Below, one piece after another: positions 22,391-33,702 of a stretch of 64,000 bases of DNA (the first letter of the stretch is position 1; every line of letters starts with the position of its first letter). Below the pieces are notes generated by a model that saw only the letters and a program-made list of their open reading frames with translations, was not told the DNA's origin and did not search any database. Origin of the DNA: Excoecaria cochinchinensis (lineage: Eukaryota > Streptophyta > Magnoliopsida > Malpighiales > Euphorbiaceae); assembly GCA_947683425.1 (NCBI GenBank), contig CANTUQ010000043.1, positions 11,890,501 through 11,954,500 of the forward strand, written 5' to 3'. The translations under genes and the position numbers were made by a program.

Positions 22391-23928
22391 TTATAGCACG
22401 TACCACTCTAGCAGGCTAGATTGGATGATAAACACGGGTGGTGGTACGGCATTATAACCGGGCTTCTTCTCAGGGTCAGAGATCTGCTTGCTATCAATCA
22501 AGTCTTGGATAGAGTGCCGGAGCGCTTTGCATTTATCAGTGATATGGCCTGAGTGCTGGTGGAATGCACAGAATTCGTTATCTTTATGTCCTAGTTTCCC
22601 TTGCGTCAAAGCTGGCCTAGGAGCCAGAGGGTGCAATTTTCCCTCCTTCATCAACCTCCTCAGGACCCAGGATAATGGTCTTCCCAAGTTCAAAAACTTC
22701 CTCTGGGTGGTTACCTCAGTAGCAGACCCTTCACCCATTCTTCTAGTGCTGTTACTGGGACCCGCCGGCCTGCTGGTTCCATGACTAGGGTTAGCCCTTT
22801 TGGCAAAATTGTCATTGTTAGCTTTCCGGGTTAAGAACTCTCCCTCTGCTTTGATGGCTATATCTTTGAGAGACTCCCAGTCCTTCAACCCCTTCATCCT
22901 CAATCCCTTTTTTAAGTACGGGCTTGCGTTCTTAATGAATAGACGAATCTGATCCTGGGTGTCAGGCTTTCGGCGCATCTCCATTACTCGGTTTCGCCAT
23001 CGGGTAAGATAATCATGGAAAGACTCCCCGGTCTTCTGCTAAAGTAGCTCAAGATCTTTCAGAGTCACCTCCATTCTGGTATTACAGTCATACTGCTTCA
23101 AAAACTCCTCAGTGAGCAGATCCCAATCTTCTTTAGTGCGGCGGTCAAGGCCATGATACCAGTCTATGGCATGAGAGGTCAGACTCAGACAAAAGTATTC
23201 CACTTTCTGCTTCTTGGACAACGTGGTCCCCTTCATGACCAGAGAATATTGCTTCACATGTGCGGTGGGGTCAGAAGTACCATCAAACTTCGGCACATCC
23301 GGCATTTTGAAGTTATAAGGGATCGGGTCCTCTCCGTCCAACTCCCTATCCTCCGGATTCATCCCATGAGCTCTGCCTATCATACGAGCCATAGCCTCGA
23401 ACCTCTCTTCCATCTTCTTTAAAATAAAGTCATCGGTTTGAGGAGCCTTCCCCTTCTCAGATGCCATGCTCAACCTATCATCCTCGATATCTCTATCGTC
23501 ATCAATTATCAATACTGGCCTTCTTCTCAGCTCTCCCGAGGCCACTGATCTTAACTCTACTGGCGGCGGCCTAATGGGCTCTTCTCGCCTTTCAACCCTT
23601 TCTTCATCAGGCTCATTATGTCTCACTGGAGGAGGAGGAGGATTCTGTGGAGGATTCTGTGGAGCATTCTGCTGAGCGTTCTGCTGTGCCAAGGCGGTCA
23701 ACATATTCATCATCCTACCCTCGAATTCCTCAAAGCGGCGGCCCACTTCTTCCGCAATCATGGCCCTGGTGGCGTCTTCCCCCCTAGGCGAGTTTTCCAT
23801 CTGAGATACTGTACCACTGATTTCTGATAAGATTTCCGGTAGGCCCTCTCTATCTGACAGCTCGGGAGTAAGAACTCGGATCAGTCGCCCGGTTGGTGAT
23901 CTAGTCCACCTGGGCAGATCTATGATGG
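22391..23928 (-). pseudogene. Gag, copy B
   Basis: The gag core and FCAFHQHSGHITDKC block are as in copy A. One stop, TAG at 23039-23041, replaces a Gln codon; the same codon is TAA in copy A, showing a second step of decay there. A 12-bp insertion adds four residues to the Asn/Pro/Gln repeat (NPPQ). Confidence 0.85.
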
Positions 23929-24697
23929 CTGCAGGGACAAAAGTTAGAATGATGCATGGAATGCAGGTATAATGCATGATCGTGATATGCAACACTTACA
24001 GAGCACAAGCAAGCAAGTAGGTCCTTCCACTCTTATTTCTCCCACACACGTGGTCGTGCAGTATCTTTCCTAGGTGGGATTAGCCCAAGGGTCAACGAGG
24101 GACCCGATGGACGCGTATGGTGCGCGGCGAAAAACCGGCAGCATAACACTCCTATGCTAATGTACAAGCGGATGGACAATGATCGTCACGTATTTGGACG
24201 TTCCATAAATTTCGACATGGCCCTACCGGGGCATGATAGCCTTTGGCTAGGTTACCAAGCGAGACATTTGGACTCACCCAATACATGAGGATCCATACAG
24301 CAAGCATGAAATTAAGGTTCATTTCACCTATGGAAAGTAACTACAGACATTACATGAGCTTTGGTCAAGGGAGATGTTTCTTCAAGGCTACCCAAGCATG
24401 ATCCCTGCCGACGGGTCTAGCTCATCACGAGCATAGCGACCGATCGGGTCATCATTTTGATATACCATTAAGGTACGTGGCTTGGGCTGGTGATTATCCT
24501 TAACACTTCCCCAAATTGAGTGAAAATGAGGAGGTACTTCAGGAACGCACCGGGGCTAAAAGAGGGACCAAACTAGCGTATTCTAAGGCTCTAATGATAT
24601 GCGAATGCAATTTTGAGAGAAAGTGAATTTATGAATTAAATTTTAATCATAAATGTTAAAAGAGGTATTTTCAAATCGAAACCTTGAACCATAAACG
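23929..24697 (-). other. 5' leader of copy B with candidate small intron
   Basis: This non-coding leader is near-identical to 9534-10302. It includes the candidate 71-bp intron (acceptor ending at 23929). No other gene is visible. Confidence 0.55.
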
Positions 24698-24715
24698 TCC
24701 CCAGTGGAGTCGCCA
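24698..24715 (-). promoter_or_regulatory. Primer binding site, copy B
   Basis: The minus strand reads TGGCGACTCCACTGGGGA, one base from the LTR end, identical to copy A. Confidence 0.75.
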
Positions 24716-24716
24716 C

Positions 24717-26760
24717 TGTGACGCGCGCCGGATCCCGAGCGCCGCCCTTTCGGACCGCCCGCATGTGGGCTATCGGGGCATGTTCGGGTCCGTTGACAGC
24801 TTGCGATGAATCGCAAGTGCGTCTATGTTGAGCAACACGGAGGTTTCATGGAGTCGCCACCCAATAGAACATTAGGAAAGTTTCTCTCGCCTCGGAGAGC
24901 CTAAGACTGCGCTTGGTATCCATTTTGGGCCAGCCAGAGGGATCATGGAAGGTGAACTCCTCACCCTAAGGAGCCTAGGATTAGCGCTAAAGCCTCGTGA
25001 CTCAAGAAGTATCTTGAAGGATGACCTCTAACCTCTTGAGCCCAAAGACCAGAGCTGGGTCCGGGATTTCTCATCTATTTCTACCTCAATTATTTTATGA
25101 TCAAATTTTAATATCATTAATTCTCTCTCTCTCCACACTATGCAGTTTGATTAAAAGGCGCATTTATTCACATCTTGAAAGCGATAAATGATCAAATAGA
25201 TAATGAAAGCGATAGATTACAATAATACAAGGAGCGGAATACAACTCCCTTTCGTAAATGTGCAGATCATGCATAAATCGGGGCATTGCTTATTTTGAGG
25301 ACTTTGGTCCTCACATGCATCGTTATTAAAATTGGGGATTTTTATTTGTGATGATCTTTTTTGGATGGAAATAGGGCATTTGACCCTTGTTTTTGTGTAA
25401 ACCTCATTTTATTAAATATAAAAACATTGAGTCATTTTTGTACATCAACGGGATATGAAAGGAGTACATCCATATACATAAGATAATCAATGAAAGAAAT
25501 AAAACAAGAGGATTAGGAAACTAAACCGGACGAGATCCTCCAAATATGGTAAATAGCCGCTTAAGCTCGGGATAGTCCAGGAGAATCAATATACACTCAT
25601 AAAAAGTTAAGAGATGGCAATATACACAAAATCAATATGTGGGAAGCCAAAAGGACTTGAAAAAGATGGAAAATGATTTAAAAAGAGGGAGACAGAGCCC
25701 ACCGACGGCCTTCCTTAGCTGACCGACGGGCGTCGGTTAAGGTAACCGAGGCGTCCGTTTATCACTCAAGGAGGGGCGTCTGTAGGGGAGTGACCGACGG
25801 GCGTCAGTGATAAAGATGACCCGTCGGTCACCTCTGTCTCCGAAAAAACAGAATGAAGAGAAACCTTTTCAAAGTCAAGAAAAGTGGGTTTTATCCCAAA
25901 AGGAGATAGGAGAGTCAAAATAAAAGAAAGTAATGACAGATATTCAAAAAAATCTAAAAAATAAGAAATAAATATGAGATGAAATGGAGAAAGGATCCGG
26001 AATATTTACCCTCAGATAATAGCTTCGGCTGAGATTCTTGTGTAGGTTAGAGCCCCGCGCGTTCCACGAGAAGCAAAGATGAAAGATTAAAGAGAGAAAA
26101 TGGGATATTTCTTCTTCAATCCCTCAGAAAATCGATTTTGTAGTCAAAATCTAAAGAAAACTAATTAGCTTTTAGTTCCTTTTGACTGATTTGATCCTTG
26201 GTTAAATAGATTTCCTTAGAAAATGTGTTTTGTTGGAAGAGAGAGAAAATTTGCTTGAAATTGGGCAGAGTTTCCTCCTTTGAAAATTTTTCCAACCCTT
26301 TTCAAATGAAAATTCGGAGCTTTTATAGCCAGACACGACCGACGGGCGTCAGTGTATAGGGGCGGGCGTCGGAAGAATCCTTCTGACACAAGGATTCATC
26401 CGACGGCCCTGCCACATCCACCGACGGGCGTCGGAAGGGTTACGTGCTCCGGGAAACCAGGCGGCATTCTGACAGTGGCGGTGATTTTTCGACGGGCGTC
26501 GGAAAATACCACAAGCCGTCAGTGACTCGAAGCGACGGGCCAACTTCACAGACGGGCGGGCCGTCTGTGGAGGACAAAAAGTCTTTTGACTCGAAAAAAA
26601 CCTCTGTTTTCTCCCCCTCTGCCCAGGAATTGTAAAAAGCCTCATTTCTCATGGAACGCGGGACTAAAACCTCCAAATTCAGCCCCTCATACAGGCTCGG
26701 ACATTGATTTCATCATAGGGTAACCTCTGATCCGGACCGCTCTGGGACACGGTGCTTACA
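24717..26760 (-). repeat. 5' LTR of copy B
   Basis: The LTR is 2044 bp, starting TGTGACGCGC and ending GGTGCTTACA on +. TATAAAAG is on the minus strand at 26327-26320, with the CGACGGGC near-palindrome cluster just upstream (26337-26560). The right flank (GTGGC...) is the decayed fragment at 26761. The matching left target site would be outside the window. Confidence 0.92.
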
Positions 26761-27880
26761 GTGGCTCAATTTTTGAAATAGCCTTTGATGGTTGAGATTA
26801 GGTTGCAAGTTAGCCTCATGTGGTTTAGGGCAAAACTGCGATTTTTTCCTTCTTTTTTTTTTGGTTTATTCTTTCTTATTTCTTTTTTGTAGAGGTAAGG
26901 CTTTTTTTTTTAAGGTATAAAGTTTCACTTGTCTTGAATTTGATGTTGCTCCTTAATGATCGGAGTTTAATTTTGTTGGATTGCATCATGTGCGTCTTAA
27001 ATGTTGAGGGGGCAAAGGAATAGCTTTTGAAATTTTGCTCATCATGTTGGCATATTGAAGCAATAATGTCCTAACAATGCCCTTGTCAATTTTTAGCATT
27101 CCAGGTCCATGCAAAGGCCGTTTCTTTTTTCCCTTTTTTTATTATTATTATCTCTCAGAACTTTTCTCTCTTCAGAAGTGATATCAGATGTCGATGGGAT
27201 CTCGAGATTGAATAAGGCAGTATTCATTAAATTAATATCAAATGTAAATGACTTGTGGTTACGATCATGTATAGTGAAATCATGAGAGACATAAGCAAAA
27301 AGTCATTAATATGATTAATGTAAACAATAATGCACAGATAAAGATTGAAATGTTCAATAATAAAATGAAAAGCACATCTAATAGAAAGTCTTATCTCCTA
27401 CTTTTTACTGTGCAGTAGCCACCTTCTAGGATTCTTTACTAGTGTCCTAAAATCCCTTTACGCCTTATTCTTTTTCTCTCTCTTCTCAGGGTCAGTGATC
27501 TCCTCGGAGTCAATAAGATCTTGGATCTTGTTTCTCAAAGTTCGACAATAATCAGTTAGGTGCCCAGTGTGCTAATGGTAGGCACAGTACTGATCATCTA
27601 TGTGCCCTGGCTGTCCCTGATTCATGGTTGATCTGGGTGGTAATGGTCTCAGCTTACCCTCCTTTGTCAATCTCTCCAATACTCAGGACAGAGAGCCGCC
27701 TAAATTAGAATAGTACCTCTGACCTTGTCCATCTTCGGTGGCTGAAACCTCGACCATCTTTCCATCCTTGTTATTACTGCTTCCAGCACCACCCGACTTG
27801 TATCCTGATTGGTTCCCATAACCTTTCCCAGTAAAGTTATTTTGGTTTGCTTTCTTCGCTAGTGTAGACATCGGGTTCTG
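26761..27880 (-). mobile_element. Decayed Tat gag-pol fragment
   Basis: From right to left, 27480-27871 resembles the gag C-terminal region (a decayed form of the CAYH...GH...C block and the SATEDGQGQRYYSNLG segment). About 26950-27310 resembles the RT N-terminal linker and the following block, at low identity. The roughly 1.4-kb protease part between them is missing. Many stops and indels are present. Copy B appears inserted in or next to it. It is much older than A, B or C. Confidence 0.6.
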
Positions 27881-28988
27881 AAACAGCCCAGATCAGAGTT
27901 ATCCAATGATGATAAGATGCCTTGTCACAGGCAAAAAGGTTGAAAGTGGTGATTTCCTGTTTAAATTTGCATTTTAGAGTGAAAAGATAAAAAAAATAAT
28001 AAAAAATATTTTAAAAATTAGTTTTGAAATATGGGGGCTTGAAATTACAATATTTTTAGTTAAATTAGAAAAAAAAAATCGGAGCGTCGGCCGCGGCGGC
28101 GCCTTGCGACAACGCGGAGCGCCATCGCGCAGCGCTCCGCGCATAGCCCGGGCGGCGCGCACGATGCACGATTGTCCGTGCGACGCCGCACGTAGTGTCG
28201 TGTGCACGTTGGGGGAGTGCTCTCGCCCAACGTGTGCTACGGACACCCGTCGAGCGCACCGACGAGCATCCGTAGCCCCTGTTCCGCCGCAAATTGCCAT
28301 TTTCGCCCCAAAATTGATTTTTTTCGATTTTTTTCCACCAAATTCGATTTTTTATTACTTTTTAAAGGGATTTTCAGGTTTTTTTCAATTATTAAAATTT
28401 AAAATTGTTAATATCTGATTTTGTTAAGTTTTATCCCTTTAATTAATATTATTTTCCTATTTTCTTCATATAAAAAGAATAATAAGAAAATCTAAATGGG
28501 GGGATTCTTCTAGGGTTTTTTCTCTTCATCTTTTTCTCTTTTTCTTCCTTTCAAACTCTCTAAAAAATTTCAGATTTTTCCCCAACCAAAGATCAAAAAG
28601 AAAAATCAATCTTTCATTCTTTTTCCAACACAATTTCTTCTAAATATATTTTTGGATGGAATTTTGATGATGGATTTAATTTTGAGACAAATAAATTGAT
28701 GATTTGCTCTCAAAATTCAGTTTTTTGTCTTCTCATTTGTTTTCCATTAAACTTTTTCAAGGTTTTGTTTTTTATTTAATCAATAAAAAGAATTCCTTTG
28801 AGCAAAGAAATTAATTCTTTGTTCTCAAAAAGTTTTTTTTTATTAGTTTTTTTCAAGCCTATTTTTCTTGGAATAAATTTCCAACATTTTCATATCCCAA
28901 TTCTAATCTTGCAAACTAAAACAAGGAAATCAATCATCATTTTTACCTTCATCGAATCCGAAACTCTGAGGGTAAACATTCCAGGCTT
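27881..28988 (+). mobile_element. Truncated LTR-like fragment with GC-rich hairpin block
   Basis: The fragment starts near TGAAACAGCCCAGATC, has a promoter-like TATAAAAA at 28469-28476 followed by a T/C-rich leader, and is AT-rich except for 28080-28300. This layout resembles an LTR of a chromovirus (Tekay/Del-like) in + orientation, which is only an inference. Its right end is cut where the truncated element C LTR begins (28989). Reading frames across the GC-rich block do not look like protein. Confidence 0.45.
28114..28276. repeat. Three GC-rich inverted repeats upstream of a TATA box
   Basis: Perfect arms are seen at three places: GCGGAGCGC (28114-28122) with GCGCTCCGC (28132-28140); CACGTTGGG (28205-28213) with CCCAACGTG (28226-28234); GCTACGGA (28236-28243) with TCCGTAGC (28269-28276). 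The last encloses CGTCG / CGACG. They lie about 190-360 bp before the TATA at 28469. Confidence 0.8.
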
Positions 28989-30509
28989 GAATCGGGGCAT
29001 TGCTTATTTTGAGGACTTTGGTCCTCGTATGCATCATTATTTAAATGGGTATTTTTATTGTGATGATTTTTATTGGATAAAGAATAGGACATTAGGTCCT
29101 TGATTTTATGAAGAGTTCAGCTTATTAAATATAAAACGTTTGGCCGATTTTTATGTTAGCGAGAAATACAACCATTTTGTCATATATAGGAGGAACAATA
29201 AACAAATCCATGAAGTACAAATGAGAGGAGGATAGGAAACTAAACAAGATGAACTTTTCGAATGCGTGAGAACTCCCTCGGGCTCCAACCAATCCAAGAA
29301 GCAAAAACATATTCTCACAAAACAAGTCAAAGGGATGTTAAAATACTGAAGAAAAGTTATAAATAAACATAAAAATTTGAATGAACAAAAAAGGGGGAAA
29401 AGAAAAGATTTGAAAATGTGGGACATAACCCACCGACGGGCTATGTTGGATGACCGACGGGCGTCAGTTAGGGTGACCCATATGGCCCGTCCCTCACTCG
29501 AAGGAAGCCGTCTGTGGGGGGTGACCGACGGGTTATGCTAAAAGGTGACCGACGGGCGTCGGTCACAATAGATGACCCGTCGGTCACCTCTGTCCCAGAA
29601 AACAGAAGTTTTACCAAAATCAAAAAGCAAGTTTTACACAAAACTCAAGAAAAATAATAGCAAGAAATGAAAATAAAGGCAAAAGCAAGTATAATATTGA
29701 AAATGAAGCTAAAACAAGGACAGAAAAGGGTCCAGAATATTTACCCTCAGAATAACCTTTTTGGTTGGATTCCTTGTTGTTGTATGGCTTCCCGCACGCT
29801 CCACAAGAAAATAAGATAAAAATCAAGAATGAGGAAAATAGATTGTTTCCTTCTTGATTTTCTTTGAAAACCGAAATTTTGGAATCAAAACCTTAGGAAA
29901 ACCAATTAAATTTAGCTCCTTTTAATGGTTTGATTCTTGAATCAATTAAATCTTTTAGAAATGTGTTTATTGGAAGAGAGAGAAAACACACACGAATTTT
30001 AGCAGAGTTTCCCCTTTAAAAATTTTTCCAACCCCCTCTATGAGAAAATTCAAAGCTTTTATAAGCTAGGCACGACCGACGGGCGTTTGTGGTGGCGACG
30101 GGCGTCGGAAGAATCCTACTGACACAAGGATTCGTCCGACGGCCCTACCACTTTGACCGACAGGCATCGGAAGAATCCTACTGACACAAGGATTCATCCG
30201 ACGGCCCTGCCAATTTGGCCGACGGGCGTCGGAAGAATCCTTTTAACACAAGGATTCATCCGACGGACCGACCTCCGACCGACGGGTTTGCCGCTTACCA
30301 ACGGGCTAGCCGTCTCTTGAGAAAAACATGCTTTTTGGACTTTAAAAACTCCCCGTTTTCCCCCTTCTGCCTACAAAAGGTAAAAAGACTCGTTTCTCGT
30401 GGAACATGGGACTAAAGCCTCCAAATCCAAACCATTTATACAGGCTCGAATACCGATTTCATCACAGGGTAATCTCTGATCCGGACCGCTCCAGGACACG
30501 GTGCTCGCA
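28989..30509 (-). repeat. Truncated 3' LTR of element C
   Basis: It aligns to 55292-56809 and ends GGTGCTCGCA. The first 575 bp of the LTR (+ strand left end) are missing at the junction with the fragment at 27881. TATAAAAG is on the minus strand at 30063-30056. Confidence 0.88.
30096..30285. repeat. 62-bp tandem repeat in U3 of element C LTR (three units)
   Basis: Each 62-bp unit starts GACGGGCGTCGGAAGAATCC and contains an inverted pair GAATCCT / AGGATTC around a short loop, followed by CCGACGGCCCT. There are three units in this LTR and in the other C LTR (about 56396-56580), but only about one in the A/B LTRs. The array lies directly upstream of the LTR TATA box. Confidence 0.85.
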
Positions 30510-30528
30510 GTTGCCCCCAGTTTTGGGA
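30510..30528 (-). promoter_or_regulatory. Polypurine-like tract of element C
   Basis: The minus strand reads TCCCAAAACTGGGGGCAAC immediately before the LTR end. It differs from the copy B tract at one position. Confidence 0.6.
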
Positions 30529-30699
30529 AAACTAGAGCACAAGCGCCTAGACGAGCCAAAACTCAGAGAAAGGACAGAAAGGAAGAAAGCGTACCTGTGG
30601 TGGTTCTTACCTTTCGTGCCTTTTATCGGGTAGACCTCGTCCCAGTCTATTCGGTAGGTGGAGATATCCCTATCGGTCTCGTTTCGACCTATAGGTGTT

Positions 30700-31270
30700 G
30701 GTGAGATGCAGCATTCTCTAGCCACGACCTCGATATGAAGAGCAGTGTTTCTTTAACCACAACTTCTGCTTCTGTTGGCCTCGTCTCGGCTTGCGCAGTG
30801 TTGAGGAGATGTAGTACCTTCTGACTACAAACTCGGTGTGAAGAGCAGTGTTTCCCTAACCACAGCTTCTGCTTTTGTTGGCCTTGTCTCGGCTTGCGCA
30901 GGGTTGAGGAGATGTAGCACTCTCTGACTACAAACTCGATGTGAAGAGCAATGTTTCTCTAACCGCAGCTTCTGCTTCTGCTGGCCTCGTCTCAGCTTGC
31001 GCAGGGTTGAGGAGACGTAGTACTCTCTGACTACAAACTCGATGTGAAGAGCAGTGTTTCTCTAACCACAGCTTCTGTTTCTGCTGGCCTCATCTCGGCT
31101 TGCGCAGGGTTGAGGAGATGTAGTACTCTCTGACTACAAACTCGATGTGAAGAGCAGTGTTTCCCTAACCGCAGCTTCAATGGGTGAGAAGCGGTACTTT
31201 CTGACCACAGTCTCGAGGTGAAGAGTAGTGTTCTCTATCTACAACTTCGATTGTTGAGAAGCGGTACTCT
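30700..31270. repeat. About 103-bp tandem repeat near the 3' LTR of element C
   Basis: Units begin TGAAGAGCAGTGTTTCTCTA at about 30735, 30839, 30941, 31044 and 31147, then continue through GCTTGCGCAGGGTTGAGGAG. Period is about 103 bp with four to five units, ending in shorter 37-bp-like variants. The position is the same as the 37-bp array of copy B but with longer units. Confidence 0.8.
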
Positions 31271-31735
31271 CTGACCATAGTTTTGATTTTGTGGAGGAGG
31301 AGACCTCGCTGGGTTCCTTTTTTGAGAAGACACGAATCTTAGGTGCTCATGTTCGGACTTTTGATCAACGCTTGTGTCCGGATCAAGGTTTCCCTTTACC
31401 TATGTGATAAAAGGTTTTGTTAATTCGTGTTTGAGTTGTTATCTTTTAACATGTCTATGAATGGCGTGGTTTTGTTTTATTTACCATGTCATGTTTCAGT
31501 TATATTCTTTTTATTGAGTTGTCATTTTTTGTTGTTTTTTTGTTTGCTATGTCGTCATCATTTTGGAATATAAGTAAATGTGAAAACATATATTTATCTA
31601 TAATATGAATAAATCATAAATGACTGAATAAATGTATAAAACTGAAAACAAAAGTTTTTCACTAGAAATATCCTTTTGTACAATGTATATACAAAGTGAA
31701 AATGTACAAGAATACAAAAAATGACTCCCTGAACA

Positions 31736-33701
31736 TCAGAGGGGCGTGTAGTCGGAGGGATCCTCGTCGAGATCCTCATCATCTGATATATGCACTGTCC
31801 CCGGCTGAGGTGGAGGTGGAGCTGGCTGTGTCGGGGGTGGAGGCTGAGCCGTGGAGGGTCCTGCCTCAGCATCATGGGCCTGTCTAAACCTGATCTAAGC
31901 ATAGCCATCCAAGAAGGGCTGGGTGCAAGTCCTCATGAACTCCAAAGTCTCTGAGACTGTGCCTCCTAACTTCTTGAATGCTTGGCTCATCTGAGTAGTC
32001 TGCTCGCCGGCGGCCCTCCTCATCTGATCTAGGCGCTGCTCTGTCTACTCCCTAAACTCCCTCATGGTCTGGGAAAAGGGAGGAAGGATCCCCTCTATCA
32101 CCTGGACCCGGGATCTCAAGGAATCGAGTGACTCATCGATCATCTGTAGAGTCATATCAACTCTCTGAGACGCCTGATCCTGGGACGTCCTCAGATCATG
32201 AGCGAGTTGCTGCCTAAGCTCCCTCTAGCCCTGGGCGATCTGCTCTACCAGCCTCGCCTGCTCGTCCCTAAAGGTCTCCACGACCTGAGCCTGCTCCCGT
32301 ACTACGTGCTCAATAAAGCCGGCCTGCTCTTGGGCCAACCGCTCTATCATCCGAGACTGCTCCTGGATAGCAGCTTGCTGACGGTCCAACCTCTCCTGTA
32401 AAGTTTTGTCTCTCTCATCCTGTCGTCGTCAAAGGCTACGAACATAGCAGTGAGGAGCTGGGAGAAATCAGGCTGTGCTGGCTCTGGCGGTGGGGCCGTG
32501 GAGGAAGATGCCCCCGGGTCGCCCCGGAAATATGGGTCATACCTCTCGGGGGGCCTGAAAGTGGACCTCTGCACCCTGGTGCTCGGTGACGGAGCAGGGT
32601 CGGCACCCTGGATGCCAGTGAAGAACCGAACAGCTCGTCTATAGTGAACTCCACGTCGAAATCCAACTGAGTCCGGGGCGGCTCCTGCTCGGGCTGTGGC
32701 TGCGGCTGAGTCTGCTGAGGAGGCTGACGCTCTGGCTGAGAAGGCTGAGGCTCTAGCTCTGGATGAGCAGGCTGCTGCTTTGGCTGAGGAGGCTGAGGAG
32801 GCTCCTACTCTGGCTGCTCCGGATCTTGACCCAAAGGCGGAAGGGAGAAGACCCGCCTGGTCTCGTGGATAGATAGCAGCCTGAAGGCCTCTACCTGCCC
32901 TGACAGCTACGAAATCATCCCCATCTGTACCGCTGTGGAGGCATCCACATGTATCCCCTCATCCAGGGGTCCTCTCAGCCTATCCGAGGCAACTCCTAAC
33001 CCCAAAAGCAGACGAGTGATGACTCCTCCTACTATCACCACTGGTGTCAGTCCTCTGCCAACTCTGACCAAGTTAGCCAAGATCTCATGGCTAACGTTGA
33101 GGCACTGGCCTACCACCATAGCCCAGAGGCTCCAGATCTCGGCCGCGTTAAGCGACCCTAGATTAGCAGCTAGACCGAGGTACGAGCTGGATAGCACTCT
33201 GTGCAAGTACCGGAGTGCCTGAGATACCAGTACGGTGCTCTTCGCTGTATCGTGGTCATACAGCACTCCTGGTAAGGCAATGGTCGCCCAGTGGGTGCGT
33301 CTCACCGTTCGCCGTGGGATCTCGACCCCCTCCTCTTTGGGAAGCCCCATGGCCTACGCGAACCTCTGCCTGGTGATGCTGAAATGCTGGCCGTCGAACA
33401 TAAATAGTACCACCCCCGGCTCTGTATCTGATCTCTGAAAACCGTCGTATCGCAGGGTGGCTAGCACCTGTCGGGTGGCCTTAGGGAAGGTCTGGAAAGC
33501 AGGGTCAAGGAACTCTGTCCATCCGGCGCCCTCAATAAGCATGTCGATCTCCGGGGCCATCCCTAGGGGCCGAGACACAAAACGGCTAGCCCGGATCTCC
33601 ACCTGAGCCAGCGCCCTGTACCTCTGGGCTGACTCACCGTCCATCCATCCCGGAACCTCGACCTCAGGCTGGGCCTGTGGTACTCTATGCCTAGGAGGCA
33701 T
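31736..33701 (-). pseudogene. Sense extra ORF, element C
   Basis: It has the same architecture as copy B: start MPPRHR at 33701 just after a cttttgcag acceptor, globular domain, Pro/Gln-rich linker, coiled coil, end at PSDYTPL with TGA. Some six in-frame stops are all TAG and replace Gln codons (for example after QRFA near 33354, at about 32907 and at about 32227). There is also at least one frameshift near 32430. At the places where A/B have TAG after YAGF and after NATEI, C has Gln and Trp codons. So lesions in C and A/B are independent. Confidence 0.78.
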
Positions 33702-33702
33702 C

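Larger units (their letters stand above)
10322..26760 (-). mobile_element. Tat/Ogre-like Ty3/gypsy retrotransposon, copy B (complete structure)
   Basis: This is a full structural unit of about 16.4 kb on the minus strand: 5' LTR 24717-26760, primer site 24698-24715, gag 22391-23928, protease 20930-22390, RT and RNase H remnant 19444-20929, integrase 18363-19443, aORF on + at 16626-17974, sense ORF 13426-15402, a 37-bp tandem repeat, polypurine-like tract and 3' LTR 10322-12364. Both LTRs begin TG and end CA on the + strand. The two LTRs differ at roughly 15 positions by eye, about 0.7 percent, so the copy is young. Its coding frames nevertheless carry shared stop codons and a shared RNase H deletion. 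Confidence 0.92.

Noticed and set aside
28065..28418. Overlapping Arg/Ala-rich frames in the GC-rich block
   Set aside because: Several frames on both strands are open only because the block is GC-rich; no domain, no start context and clear inverted repeats instead.
26761..28988. Host gene between element B and element C
   Set aside because: The left half matches decayed gag and RT linker; the right half is LTR-like without coding potential.
30096..30285. CRISPR-like array from regularly spaced repeats
   Set aside because: Spacers are themselves repeated, the context is a plant LTR and no cas-like gene exists; it is a tandem repeat.
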